Positions 52,624 through 60,587 of a stretch of DNA of 64,000 nt are shown piece by piece. The position numbers and the translations under genes are program-made. Location: contig NZ_CP049838.1 in the NCBI RefSeq assembly GCF_013085465.1, positions 9,548,001 to 9,612,000 on the forward strand. The letters run 5' to 3'. Under the pieces are notes generated by a model that searched no databases, was not told the origin of the DNA, and saw nothing but the letters and a program-made list of their open reading frames with translations. Origin of the DNA: Streptomyces asoensis (GTDB lineage Bacteria > Actinomycetota > Actinomycetes > Streptomycetales > Streptomycetaceae). Within the stretch, counting starts at the first letter, position 1. Each line of letters begins with the position of its first letter.

Positions 52624-53559
52624 ATGAACAGCGAGCAGCAGAACGGCGGGGGCACCGAGCTGGGGCGCTTCCTGCGCGCCCGCCGGGCCCGGGTGACCCC
52701 GGAGGAGGTCGGCCTGACGGCCGGATCCGGCCTGCGCCGTACGCCCGGGCTGCGCCGTGAGGAACTGGCCACCCTGGCCGGGATCAGCATCGACTACTAC
52801 GTCCGCCTGGAGCGTGGCAAGGAGACCCGGCCCAGCGCGTCCGTGGTCGATTCCCTCGCCCGCGCCCTCCTGCTGGAGGACGACGAGCACGAGCACCTGC
52901 GCAGCCTCGCCGCCCGCGCCGCGCGAAGTGCGCCCGAGCCTCCCGCCGCGCCCAGCCGTACGGTCCGGCCCGGCGTGAAACTGCTGCTGGAGAGTCTGCG
53001 CCCCCACCCCGCGCACGTCGTCAGCCGCACCAACGACCTGCTCGCCGCCAACCCCGGCGGCCTTCGGCTTCTCCCCGGCATCCAGGACTGGCCGGCCAGG
53101 GAGCGCAACATCGCCCGTTACGTCTTCCTCCATCCCGCCTCGCGCGAGCTGTTCCACGACTGGAACACCCAGGTCCGCGGCTGCGTGGCCCGGCTGCGCG
53201 CCCTGGCCGGCACGGATCCCGACGCCCCCGACCTCACCCGGCTCGCCGGTGAGCTCCTGCTGAAGAGCCCGGAGTTCGCGCGCCTCTGGGAGCGCTACGA
53301 CGTCAAGGGGCACTCCCACGGCCGCAAGACCTTCCATCACCCCGAGGTCGGCGACCTGACCCTCGGCTACCAGTCCATGGAACTGGAAGGCACCCCCGGC
53401 CACCGCATGGTGACGTACTACGCCGAGCCCGGCACCGCGGATCACGACGCGATGGTCCTGCTCGACCTGCTCGGGCAGGAGCAGCCCGCGAAGAGGACGA
53501 CGGCACGCGACGACCGGTCGGCGGCCGTGGAGGACGATCCCGCCTCGCCGTTGTCCTGA
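52624..53559 (+). CDS. MmyB-type XRE regulator 2
   Basis: A 311-residue paralogue of the gene at 49787: HTH with TPGLRREELATLAGISIDYYVRLERGKE, ligand domain with LLAANPGGLRLLPGIQDWP, ERNIARYVFLHPASRELF, KTFHHPEVGDLTLGYQSMEL and GTPGHRMVTYY. The C-terminal 25 residues are a charged tail. ATG 52624 lies seven bases after CAGACT, a -10-like box in the same position as the CACACT of regulator 1, so it may also be leaderless. Element D is 44-83 bases upstream. It likely regulates the divergent cupin-ADH pair and itself. Confidence 0.93.
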   Translation: MNSEQQNGGGTELGRFLRARRARVTPEEVGLTAGSGLRRTPGLRREELATLAGISIDYYVRLERGKETRPSASVVDSLARALLLEDDEHEHLRSLAARAARSAPEPPAAPSRTVRPGVKLLLESLRPHPAHVVSRTNDLLAANPGGLRLLPGIQDWPARERNIARYVFLHPASRELFHDWNTQVRGCVARLRALAGTDPDAPDLTRLAGELLLKSPEFARLWERYDVKGHSHGRKTFHHPEVGDLTLGYQSMELEGTPGHRMVTYYAEPGTADHDAMVLLDLLGQEQPAKRTTARDDRSAAVEDDPASPLS

Positions 53560-53642
53560 CCGTCCCTCCCATTGCCCAGGCCCTCTCCAGCCCCGAGGCG
53601 AGCTTCATGACCGCGCTGGACCCACGCTCCGAGGACACGTAG

Positions 53643-54851
53643 GTGGAAAGCGAGCAGTACGGACCGCCGCAGGGCGTCCCACCGACCGGCGCGCGTACGG
53701 CGCCGGCGAGCAGCCGGGTGACCACCTTCGAGCTGTTCTTCGATCTGGTGTACGTCTTCACGCTCACCCAGATCACCCAGTACATGGCCCACCACCACAC
53801 CGGCACGGGCGTGCTGCACGGGATGCTGCTGCTGGCGCTGGTGTGGTTCTCCTGGTCCGCGTACGCCTGGCTGGGCAACCAGGCCCGGGCCGACCGCGGC
53901 GTCGTACGCGCGGGCATGGCGTTCGCGATGGCCGGGGTGTTCGTGGTCGCGCTGACCGTCCCCGAGGCGTGGGACGACCTGCCGGGCGGTCTGAACGGGC
54001 CGCTGGTCCTGGCCTGCGCCTACCTGTTCGTACGTGTCGTGCACCTGGTCCTCTACAGCGTGCTGGCGCGTGGCGACAGCGGGCTGCTGCGGCAGATCGC
54101 CGTCTCCTGGCCGCCCGTCCTGGCCGGCTCCGGGCTCCTGATCGCCGGCGCGGCGGTCGGCGGCCGATGGCAGACGGCGCTGTTCGCGGTGGCGATCGCG
54201 GTGGACTGGGGCGGTGTGTACGCCACCTCCCGCCGGGGCAGCTGGCGCATCCACAGCGCCCGCTACTTCGCCGAGCGGCACGAGCTGTTCATCATCATCG
54301 CGATCGGCGAATCCCTGCTGGCCATGGGCGCCGGGGCCACGGACCACCCGGTCGGCGCAGGGCTGCTCGCCGCAGGCGTCCTGGGCGTGGCCGCCGCGAC
54401 GGGCCTGTGGTGGCTGTACTTCGACCTGGCGACGCTGATCGGCGAACGCCAGCTGGACAAGGCCCAGGGGCAGACCCGCCTCAGCCTGGCGGTCAACGCC
54501 TACGGCTACGCCCACTTCCCCGTCACGGCCGGTGTCGTCCTCACCGCCCTCGGCATCGAGGGCGTGGTCGCCCACGCCGACGACGACAAGGTGCTGGGCG
54601 GCTTCTACGCCTGGGCCCTGTGCGGCGGAGCCGCCCTCTACCTGGCCGGCCTGCTGCTGTTCGGCCGGATCATGCTGAACGTATGGGGCGGCTTCCGCCT
54701 GACAGCCCTGGGCCTGCTGCTCGCGGGCATCCCCGCGGCGGCCGCGCTCCCGCCGGTCCCCGCCCTGGCGGGAGTCGTCGTCATCCTGGCGGCGGTGGCC
54801 GCGGCGGAGACCCGCTGGTACGCGGAGCTGCGCCGCCATGTGGGCCGGTGA
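53643..54851 (+). CDS. Low-temperature-requirement A (LtrA) family membrane protein
   Basis: A 402-residue polytopic membrane protein with about ten TM segments. TTFELFFDLVYVFTLTQITQYM is the LtrA signature near the N-terminus, then ALVWFSWSAYAWLGNQ, YFAERHELFIIIAIGESLLAMG (conserved E-R-E-E region), GLWWLYFDLATLIGE and NAYGYAHFPVTAGVV. GTG 53643 follows regulator 2 by 83 bases on the same strand and could be co-transcribed. The biochemical role is unknown; the family is named for cold sensitivity of Listeria mutants. Confidence 0.9.
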   Translation: MESEQYGPPQGVPPTGARTAPASSRVTTFELFFDLVYVFTLTQITQYMAHHHTGTGVLHGMLLLALVWFSWSAYAWLGNQARADRGVVRAGMAFAMAGVFVVALTVPEAWDDLPGGLNGPLVLACAYLFVRVVHLVLYSVLARGDSGLLRQIAVSWPPVLAGSGLLIAGAAVGGRWQTALFAVAIAVDWGGVYATSRRGSWRIHSARYFAERHELFIIIAIGESLLAMGAGATDHPVGAGLLAAGVLGVAAATGLWWLYFDLATLIGERQLDKAQGQTRLSLAVNAYGYAHFPVTAGVVLTALGIEGVVAHADDDKVLGGFYAWALCGGAALYLAGLLLFGRIMLNVWGGFRLTALGLLLAGIPAAAALPPVPALAGVVVILAAVAAAETRWYAELRRHVGR

Positions 54852-54970
54852 GCTTCTTGGCGGGATTCCGGGTCGGGCCGGGTGCAGGTACGCGAACTTG
54901 ACGGCATCCGGCCGACGCGGGGACCGAGGGCCCGAGCCCGGGCGGACTCACGGCCGCGGCTCTCGTCCCG

Positions 54971-55819
54971 TCACGGCGTTGTCAGCTCGCCGGCGCGCAG
55001 TGCCGCGGTCACGCCGCCGTCCATCAGGAGGTCGGCTCCGGTGATGAAGCCGGCCTCGCGGCCGAGCAGGAAAGCGGCGGCCGCGGCGACCTCCTCGGAG
55101 GTGCCGAAACGCTTGGCGGCCGAAACCTCGCGCACCGTCTCGAACCACTCGCGACGCGGGCCGGAGAGCTCGTCGAGGGCCAGCGGGGTGATGATCACGC
55201 CGGGACTGACGGCGTTCACGCGGGCTCCGCGCTTGCCCCACGCGGCGGCGGCGGTCTGCACGCGCAGCGAGTTGGCCCGCTTGGACATGGCGTAGGCGTG
55301 GACGGAGGAGCCGATCTGGTCGGGCTGGAGGAACGGCAGCGCGAGCAGCCGCGAGGTCTCGGTGGTCGCGAGCGCGTGCTCGATCTCGCCCGTGTAGGGG
55401 CTCTCCCGGTGCCCGGCCATGCTGGCGACCACGATGCCGGCCCCGCCGGGCGCGATCACACGGGCGAAGGCGTCGAGGACATACGCCGTGCCGAGCAGAT
55501 CGACGTGCAGCAGCCGCTCGATGGTCGCCTGGGTGGGGGAGACGCCGGCGGCCTGGATCACCTGGGTGACCGCGCCCATCTCGGCGGCCGTGGCGGCCAG
55601 CGCCTCGACCTGGGCCGGATCGGAGATGTCGGTGGTCCGGACGGCCACTTCGTAGCCCTCGCCGCGCAGCTGCTCGGCAGCGGCCTGCGAGGCCTTCTCG
55701 TCATGGCCGGCCAGCAGCAGCGTGCGGCCGGTGCCGACCCGGCGGGCGATGGCCAGGCCGATGCTGCCGGGGCCGATGACGACGACGATTTCCTTGGCGG
55801 CCCTGTCTTCGCTGCTCAT
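54971..55819 (-). CDS. Short-chain dehydrogenase/reductase with variant glycine motif
   Basis: A 282-residue classical-type SDR: VVVIGPGSIGLAIARRVG in place of TGxxxGIG, RTTDISDPAQVEALAA, IQAAGVSPTQATIERLLHVDL, VASMAGH (Ser), YAMSKRANSL (Tyr and Lys of YxxxK) and ARVNAVSPGVIITPLA. The C-terminus GADLLMDGGVTAAL is canonical. ATG 55819 is the start. The degenerate element E lies 55-94 bases upstream in the same relative orientation as the other copies. It converges with the LtrA gene. The substrate is unknown. Confidence 0.93.
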   Translation of the reverse strand: MSSEDRAAKEIVVVIGPGSIGLAIARRVGTGRTLLLAGHDEKASQAAAEQLRGEGYEVAVRTTDISDPAQVEALAATAAEMGAVTQVIQAAGVSPTQATIERLLHVDLLGTAYVLDAFARVIAPGGAGIVVASMAGHRESPYTGEIEHALATTETSRLLALPFLQPDQIGSSVHAYAMSKRANSLRVQTAAAAWGKRGARVNAVSPGVIITPLALDELSGPRREWFETVREVSAAKRFGTSEEVAAAAAFLLGREAGFITGADLLMDGGVTAALRAGELTTP

Positions 55820-55873
55820 GTTCCAGACTCCTTCGTTCCAGGTTCACCCAGCCTGGCGCCTCCGACCGCCGCG

Positions 55874-55913
55874 AGGCAGACCGCGGTGATCAGGGGAACA
55901 GCAGGGCCCCCCC
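55874..55913 (-). promoter_or_regulatory. 40-bp element, degenerate copy E
   Basis: Upstream of the SDR gene. It matches copy D at 25 of 40 positions; GCGGT, the GGGG block and CAGGGCCCCCC are kept, but the TGTCACA box is lost. It is the weakest member and could be coincidental GC-rich similarity. The rest of 55820-56245 holds no recognised gene. Confidence 0.4.
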
Positions 55914-56245
55914 ACCCGACCGATCGGGTCGGAGGGCCGGCCGGTCGACGCGCACCGACTGCTCCGCCCGGAGGGCAGAGGCCACAACATCCCCGACGAC
56001 TTGTCCGCCGGGACGGACACCGGCCGGCAACGGGTCCGCCAGGCGGCCGTCGATCGTGCGGATCGCCTGGCTGCGCGACCTGGAAGCGGCGGTGGCAGTC
56101 CGGGCGCGCCGACCTGCCACGTGGGACGATCGGCCCCATGGGGTCGTGGCGGTTTCGGTGCCGGCGAGAGCGTAGAGGCTGTAAGTCGCGCCGATGTCGC
56201 CGCATCGAGGGCGGTCAACGCCTGCGATCTGGGTGGGTGTGAGCG

Positions 56246-57763
56246 TTGGCACGTGAACTGGTGCTCGGTGTCGACGCGGGACACACCATGACCAAGGCCG
56301 TGCTGTACGACGCCGCAGGCCGAGCGGTGGCTCGGGGCAGCGGCACGCTGCCGCTGAACACCCCACACCCGCACTGGGTCGAGCGGGACATGGACGACGT
56401 GTGGCGGACGACGCACCAGGCCATCGCCGTCTGTCTCGCCGAGGCGGGACCGGACGCGGGGCGGTCCGTCGCCGCGGTGGGGCTGGCCGGGCACGGCGAC
56501 GGACTGTACGCCGTCGACGAGCGGAGCCGGCCGGTACGGGCCGCGATCGTGGCGATGGACACGCGCGCCGAACCGGTGCTGGGGGAGTGGCGGGACAGTC
56601 AGGTCTGGTCCCGCGCCCTGGAGTTGTCGGGCACGGTCCCCTTCTCGGGTTCCCCGGCCGCCCTGCTGGCCTGGCTCGCCCGCCACGAGCCGGACGTGCT
56701 TGAGCAGGCCCGTTGGCTGTTGTCCTGCAAGGACTGGCTGCGCCTGAGGCTGACGGGCGTCGTGGCCACCGATCCCACGGACGCCAGTGCGTCCTTCACC
56801 GACATGCGGCGGGGCGGCTACTCGCAGGAACTGCTCGACCTGTACGGCCTGGAGGCGCTCGCCGAGAAGCTGCCGCGCGTCCTTGCCTGCGACGCGGTGA
56901 GCGGGACTCTCACCCCCGAGGCCGCGGCGCTCACCGGGCTCACGGCCGGCACTCCCGTCGTCACGGGGGCCCATGACGTCGACGCCGCTGCGCTCGGGAT
57001 CGGCGGCACGACGCCGGGCGAACTGTGCGTGATCGCCGGGTCGTTCAGCATCAACCAGGTGGTCAGCGAGCATCCCGTCGTCGATCCGCGCTGGCAGGTG
57101 CGTCACTTCGTCCGCCCGGGCCAGTGGATGACGATGTCCACCTCGCCTGCCTCGGTGGCGAACCTGGAGTGGTTCCTGCGGGTCACGGGTGCGCCGGTCG
57201 AGCAGCGGGACGGCGTCCACGAGGCGGTCGGCCGCGAGGTCGAGGCGCACCTGGACGGTCCGTCGGAGGTGTTGTTCCACCCGTTCGTCTATGGCTCCCC
57301 GTACCCGCGGCCGACGTCCGGGACGTTTCTCGGTCTGCGCGGTTGGCACGGTCGCGGCCACCTGCTGCGGGCCTTGATGGAAGGTGTCGTCCTCAATCAC
57401 CGCTGGCACGTCGACGCGCTCTGCTCGAAGCTGCCCGTCAGCGGGGCGGTGGCCCGGCTGACCGGCGGCGCGGCGCACAGCGAGGTGTGGAGCCAGATGT
57501 TCGCCGACGCTCTGCGGCGGCCGGTCGTGGTGATCGACGTGCAGGAGAGTGCCGCCCGGGGAGCGGCCCTGCTCGCCGTCACCGCCGTCGGACTGCTCGA
57601 TGACGTGACGGATCCGCGCGCCGGCGCCGACGTGCTCAGACGTCATGAACCTCGCCCCGACCGGGTCGCCGTCCTTGAGGAGGCATACGAGGCGTACCGG
57701 GAGGCGCTGGATGCTCTAGGTCCGGTCTGGTCCCGCCTGGACGGGTCCCGCACAGCCGAGTGA
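56246..57763 (+). CDS. FGGY-family carbohydrate kinase
   Basis: A 505-residue sugar or polyol kinase. LVLGVDAGHTMTKAVLYD is the phosphate-1 loop, GLAGHGDGLYAVDERS and VAMDTRAEPVL the substrate side, GAHDVDAAALGIGGTTPGEL the acid/base region (catalytic Asp), and RLTGGAAHSEVWSQMFADAL the FGGY signature and adenosine site. It resembles erythritol/L-xylulose-type kinases more than glycerol kinase, but the substrate is not certain. It starts at TTG 56246. It precedes the ABC transporter and dehydrogenase operon by 427 bases on the same strand and probably phosphorylates the ketose made by those dehydrogenases. Confidence 0.9.
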   Translation: MARELVLGVDAGHTMTKAVLYDAAGRAVARGSGTLPLNTPHPHWVERDMDDVWRTTHQAIAVCLAEAGPDAGRSVAAVGLAGHGDGLYAVDERSRPVRAAIVAMDTRAEPVLGEWRDSQVWSRALELSGTVPFSGSPAALLAWLARHEPDVLEQARWLLSCKDWLRLRLTGVVATDPTDASASFTDMRRGGYSQELLDLYGLEALAEKLPRVLACDAVSGTLTPEAAALTGLTAGTPVVTGAHDVDAAALGIGGTTPGELCVIAGSFSINQVVSEHPVVDPRWQVRHFVRPGQWMTMSTSPASVANLEWFLRVTGAPVEQRDGVHEAVGREVEAHLDGPSEVLFHPFVYGSPYPRPTSGTFLGLRGWHGRGHLLRALMEGVVLNHRWHVDALCSKLPVSGAVARLTGGAAHSEVWSQMFADALRRPVVVIDVQESAARGAALLAVTAVGLLDDVTDPRAGADVLRRHEPRPDRVAVLEEAYEAYREALDALGPVWSRLDGSRTAE

Positions 57764-57914
57764 GGAACGGAGCGAATCCCGAAAGACGCCGGAGACAGGC
57801 GGCACGGTCGGTGATCAGGCTCGGCCGCACGTTCGGATCGAGGGACATCAACTCATGTGGGGCTCCTCGGGGACTGCGGCCGGAGGTGGAGGGGCGGGAG
57901 GCGTCCCGCAGCTC

Positions 57915-57960
57915 CTTGCGAGATGGCTTGACGATAGATCCAGATAAGTTTTCTCGCAAG
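57915..57960. promoter_or_regulatory. 9-bp inverted repeat, operator candidate
   Basis: CTTGCGAGA (57915-57923) and TCTCGCAAG (57952-57960) are perfect inverted copies 28 bases apart that flank the TTGACG -35-like box and AT-rich spacer. The spacing suits a repressor binding two sites on either side of a promoter. The DeoR-type protein at the end of the locus is the obvious candidate. Confidence 0.5.
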
Positions 57961-57963
57961 ATG

Positions 57964-57971
57964 TGTTAACA
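57964..57971. promoter_or_regulatory. TGTTAACA palindrome
   Basis: A perfect 8-bp AT-rich palindrome three bases after the right arm of the 9-bp inverted repeat. Possibly part of the same operator. Rare by chance in DNA of this composition, but short. Confidence 0.35.
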
Positions 57972-58045
57972 ACGGCGCAGTCTCCTGATAATAATTCCGC
58001 CATCGATATCGCGCCCCACACCCCAGGGCCGCATCCACACCCGTT

Positions 58046-58070
58046 CCCTCCCTCCCTCCCCTCCCCTCCC
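58046..58070 (+). repeat. C-tract with G-quadruplex potential on the opposite strand
   Basis: Six runs of three or four C separated by single T. The minus strand therefore has six G-runs with one-base loops, a textbook G-quadruplex sequence in the template strand of the predicted leader, about 120 bases before the binding-protein ATG. Confidence 0.6.
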
Positions 58071-58190
58071 AGCCGAGCCTCAGCCCAGGCCCCGGCGAAC
58101 CGCGCTGAGCGGCTGCTCCCGACGAGCGGCGCTGCCGTGGGAGAGCCCCCTACGCCGTTTCCCCGAGCCATCCCGCACGAGAGGTCCCTC

Positions 58191-59543
58191 ATGCGATCCA
58201 CCAGATATGTCCTCATTGCCGGCGCCGCCGCCACCGCCCTGCTCGCCACCGCCTGTTCCGGAGCGGGAGCCGGGGGGTCTTCGGGCGGCGGTAAGAGCAT
58301 CAACGTGCTGATGGTCGGCAACCCGCAGATGGAGGACATCGCGAAGCTGACCAAGAGCACGTTCACCAAGGACACCGGCATCAAGGTCAACTTCACGGTG
58401 CTGCCCGAGAACGAGCTGCGCGACAAGGTCACCCAGGACATCGCCACCCAGGCCGGCCAGTACGACGTCGCCACCATCGGCGCGTACGAGGTGCCCATCT
58501 GGGAGAAGAACGGCTGGCTGCACGAGCTCGGCACGTACGCCGACAAGGACACGAGCTTCGACAAGGCCGACCTGCTCAAGCCGATGGTCCAGTCGCTCAC
58601 CGGCTCGGACGGCAAGCTCTACGCCCTGCCGTTCTACGGCGAGTCCTCGATGCTCATGTACAACAAGAGCGTCATGAAGGCCAAGGGCATCACCGTGCCC
58701 GAGCACCCGACCTGGCAGCAGATCGCCGACATCGCGGCCAAGGTCGACGGCGCCGAGCCCGGCATGAAGGGCATCTGCCTGCGCGGTCTGGCCGGCTGGG
58801 GCGAACTCGGCGCACCGCTGACGTCCATGGTCAACACCTTCGGCGGCACCTGGTTCACCAAGGACTGGAAGGCGCAGGTCAACACCGGCGGCTTCAAGAA
58901 GGCCACCGAGTTCTACGTCAAGCTGGTCAAGGAGCACGGCGAGTCCGGCGCCCCGCAGGCCGGGTTCACCGAGTGCCTGAACGCGCTGAGCCAGAAGAAG
59001 GTCGCGATGTGGTACGACGCGACCAGCGCCGCCGGTTCCCTGGAGGACCCCGCCTCCAGCAAGATCGCCGGCGACGTCGGCTACGCGTACGCGCCGACCG
59101 TCGAGACGGACAGCAGCGGCTGGCTGTGGGCCTGGTCGTGGGCCATGCCGAAGACCACGAAGAACGCCGACGCCGCCTCGCAGTTCATGCTGTGGGCGTC
59201 CAGCAAGAAGTACGAGAACCTGGTCGGCGAGAAGCTCGGCTGGGCGCGTGTCCCGGCAGGCAAGCGGGCCAGCACGTACGAGATCCCGGAGTACAAGAAG
59301 GCCGCCGCGTCGTTCGGTGACATCACGCTGAAGTCCATCGAGGGCGCCGACCCGGCCAACCCGGGCGTCCAGCCCCGGCCGACCGTCGGCATCCAGTACG
59401 TGGCCATCCCCGAGTTCCAGGACCTGGGCACCAAGGTCACCCAGGAGATCTCCGCCGCCATCGCCGGCAAGACGAGCGTGGAGAAGGCACTGAACGACGG
59501 CCAGAAGCTCGCCGAGGACGTCGCCAAGACCTACCAGAAGTGA
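58191..59543 (+). CDS. ABC-transporter sugar/polyol-binding lipoprotein
   Basis: A 450-residue extracellular solute-binding protein of family 1. The lipobox is LLATACSG with the lipidated Cys near residue 22, followed by a Gly/Ser linker. NVLMVGNPQMEDIAKL, DTGIKVNFTVLPENEL, YDVATIGAYEVPIW, LYALPFYGESSMLMYNK, GICLRGLAGWGELGAPL and MWYDATSAAGSLEDP match the SmoE/sorbitol-mannitol-binding group. ATG 58191 has GAGAGG upstream; the longer frame is non-coding leader. A 13-bp hairpin follows the stop, which would favour high expression over the permeases. Confidence 0.94.
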   Translation: MRSTRYVLIAGAAATALLATACSGAGAGGSSGGGKSINVLMVGNPQMEDIAKLTKSTFTKDTGIKVNFTVLPENELRDKVTQDIATQAGQYDVATIGAYEVPIWEKNGWLHELGTYADKDTSFDKADLLKPMVQSLTGSDGKLYALPFYGESSMLMYNKSVMKAKGITVPEHPTWQQIADIAAKVDGAEPGMKGICLRGLAGWGELGAPLTSMVNTFGGTWFTKDWKAQVNTGGFKKATEFYVKLVKEHGESGAPQAGFTECLNALSQKKVAMWYDATSAAGSLEDPASSKIAGDVGYAYAPTVETDSSGWLWAWSWAMPKTTKNADAASQFMLWASSKKYENLVGEKLGWARVPAGKRASTYEIPEYKKAAASFGDITLKSIEGADPANPGVQPRPTVGIQYVAIPEFQDLGTKVTQEISAAIAGKTSVEKALNDGQKLAEDVAKTYQK

Positions 59544-59549
59544 CCTTCA

Positions 59550-59581
59550 GCGCCCGGCCGGCCCTGACGCCGGCCGGGCGC
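59550..59581 (+). terminator. Intercistronic hairpin after the binding-protein gene
   Basis: GCGCCCGGCCGGC (59550-59562) and GCCGGCCGGGCGC (59569-59581) form a perfect 13-bp stem with a six-base loop, six bases after the binding-protein stop and 43 before the first permease ATG. It probably stabilises the upstream mRNA or terminates most transcripts, so that binding protein exceeds permease. Confidence 0.8.
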
Positions 59582-59624
59582 CGCTTCCCCGAACCCCGGC
59601 CGTCACCGGCGGAGGAAAGTTCTC

Positions 59625-60587
59625 ATGACCACGCTCACCGCACCCCCCAAGCAGGCTCCCCCACCCGTCCGTCCCCGGAAGTCCTCGGGCTCGGCGGCCA
59701 AGTGGAAGCGGCGCGTCCCGCTGCTGCCCGCGCTGATCTTCACCATCGTCGTCACGCAGCTGCCCTTCGTGGCCACGCTGATCATCTCCACCTTCCAGTG
59801 GAACATCCTCAAGCCGGGCGAGCGCCACTTCGTCGGGCTGTCCAACTTCTCGTTCGTCTTCACCGACGAGCGGCTGCGCACGGCGGTCCTCAACACCGTC
59901 GTGCTCACCGCGTCGGTGGTGGTCATCAGCGTGATCCTCGGCCTCGGCCTGGCGATGCTGCTCGACCGCCGGTTCGTGGGCCGCGGGCTGGCGCGCACCC
60001 TGCTCATAGCCCCGTTCCTGGTCATGCCGGTCGCGGCGGCGCTGCTGTGGAAGCACGCCATCTACAACCCCGACTACGGCCTGCTCAACGGCACCCTGAA
60101 CGCCGTGTACCGGTTCTTCGGCGCGGACAACGGCCCCACGGTCGACTGGATCTCCTCCTATCCCATGCCCGCCGTCGTGGTGTCGCTGGTGTGGCAGTGG
60201 ACCCCGTTCATGATGCTGATCCTGCTGGCCGGCCTCCAGGCACAGCCCGGCGACGTCCTGGAGGCGGCGCGCATGGACGGGGCCTCGGCTCTCCAGACCT
60301 TCCGTCACATCACGCTGCCGCATCTGCGCCAGTACATCGAGCTGGGTGTGCTGCTCGGCACGATCTACGTCGTGCAGACCTTCGACGCGGTCTTCACCAT
60401 CACCCAGGGCGGCCCCGGCTCGCAGACGACCAACCTGCCGTACGAGATCTACCTGACCATGTTCCGCAAGTACGAGTACGGCGAGGCGGCCGCCGCCGGT
60501 GTCGTCGTCGTCCTCGGCGCGTTCGTCATCGCGACCTTCGCGCTGCGCACCATCGCGTCGCTGTTCCGCGAGGAGACATCCCGATGA
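59625..60587 (+). CDS. Sugar/polyol ABC permease 1 (SmoF/MalF type)
   Basis: A 320-residue membrane permease with six TM helices after a Pro/Lys-rich cytoplasmic tail. The inner-membrane coupling loop EAARMDGASALQTFRHITLP (EAA motif) is at about residues 212-231. FIVMP-like LIAPFLVMPVAAALLWKHAI and QTFDAVFTITQGGPGSQT are typical of MalF-type subunits for polyols. ATG 59625 has GGAGGAAAG upstream; TGA overlaps the next ATG (ATGA). No ATPase gene is in the locus, so a shared MsiK-type ATPase is expected, as in other Streptomyces sugar importers. Confidence 0.94.
   Translation: MTTLTAPPKQAPPPVRPRKSSGSAAKWKRRVPLLPALIFTIVVTQLPFVATLIISTFQWNILKPGERHFVGLSNFSFVFTDERLRTAVLNTVVLTASVVVISVILGLGLAMLLDRRFVGRGLARTLLIAPFLVMPVAAALLWKHAIYNPDYGLLNGTLNAVYRFFGADNGPTVDWISSYPMPAVVVSLVWQWTPFMMLILLAGLQAQPGDVLEAARMDGASALQTFRHITLPHLRQYIELGVLLGTIYVVQTFDAVFTITQGGPGSQTTNLPYEIYLTMFRKYEYGEAAAAGVVVVLGAFVIATFALRTIASLFREETSR

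Larger units (their letters stand above)
57764..58190 (+). promoter_or_regulatory. Promoter/leader region of the polyol operon
   Basis: No gene in this 427-base stretch. An AT-rich island at 57925-58005 (gataagttttct, tgataataattcc) contrasts with its surroundings and probably contains the promoter (TTGACG at 57928 as -35-like). It also contains a 9-bp inverted repeat, a TGTTAACA palindrome and a C-rich tract, listed separately. Confidence 0.5.
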
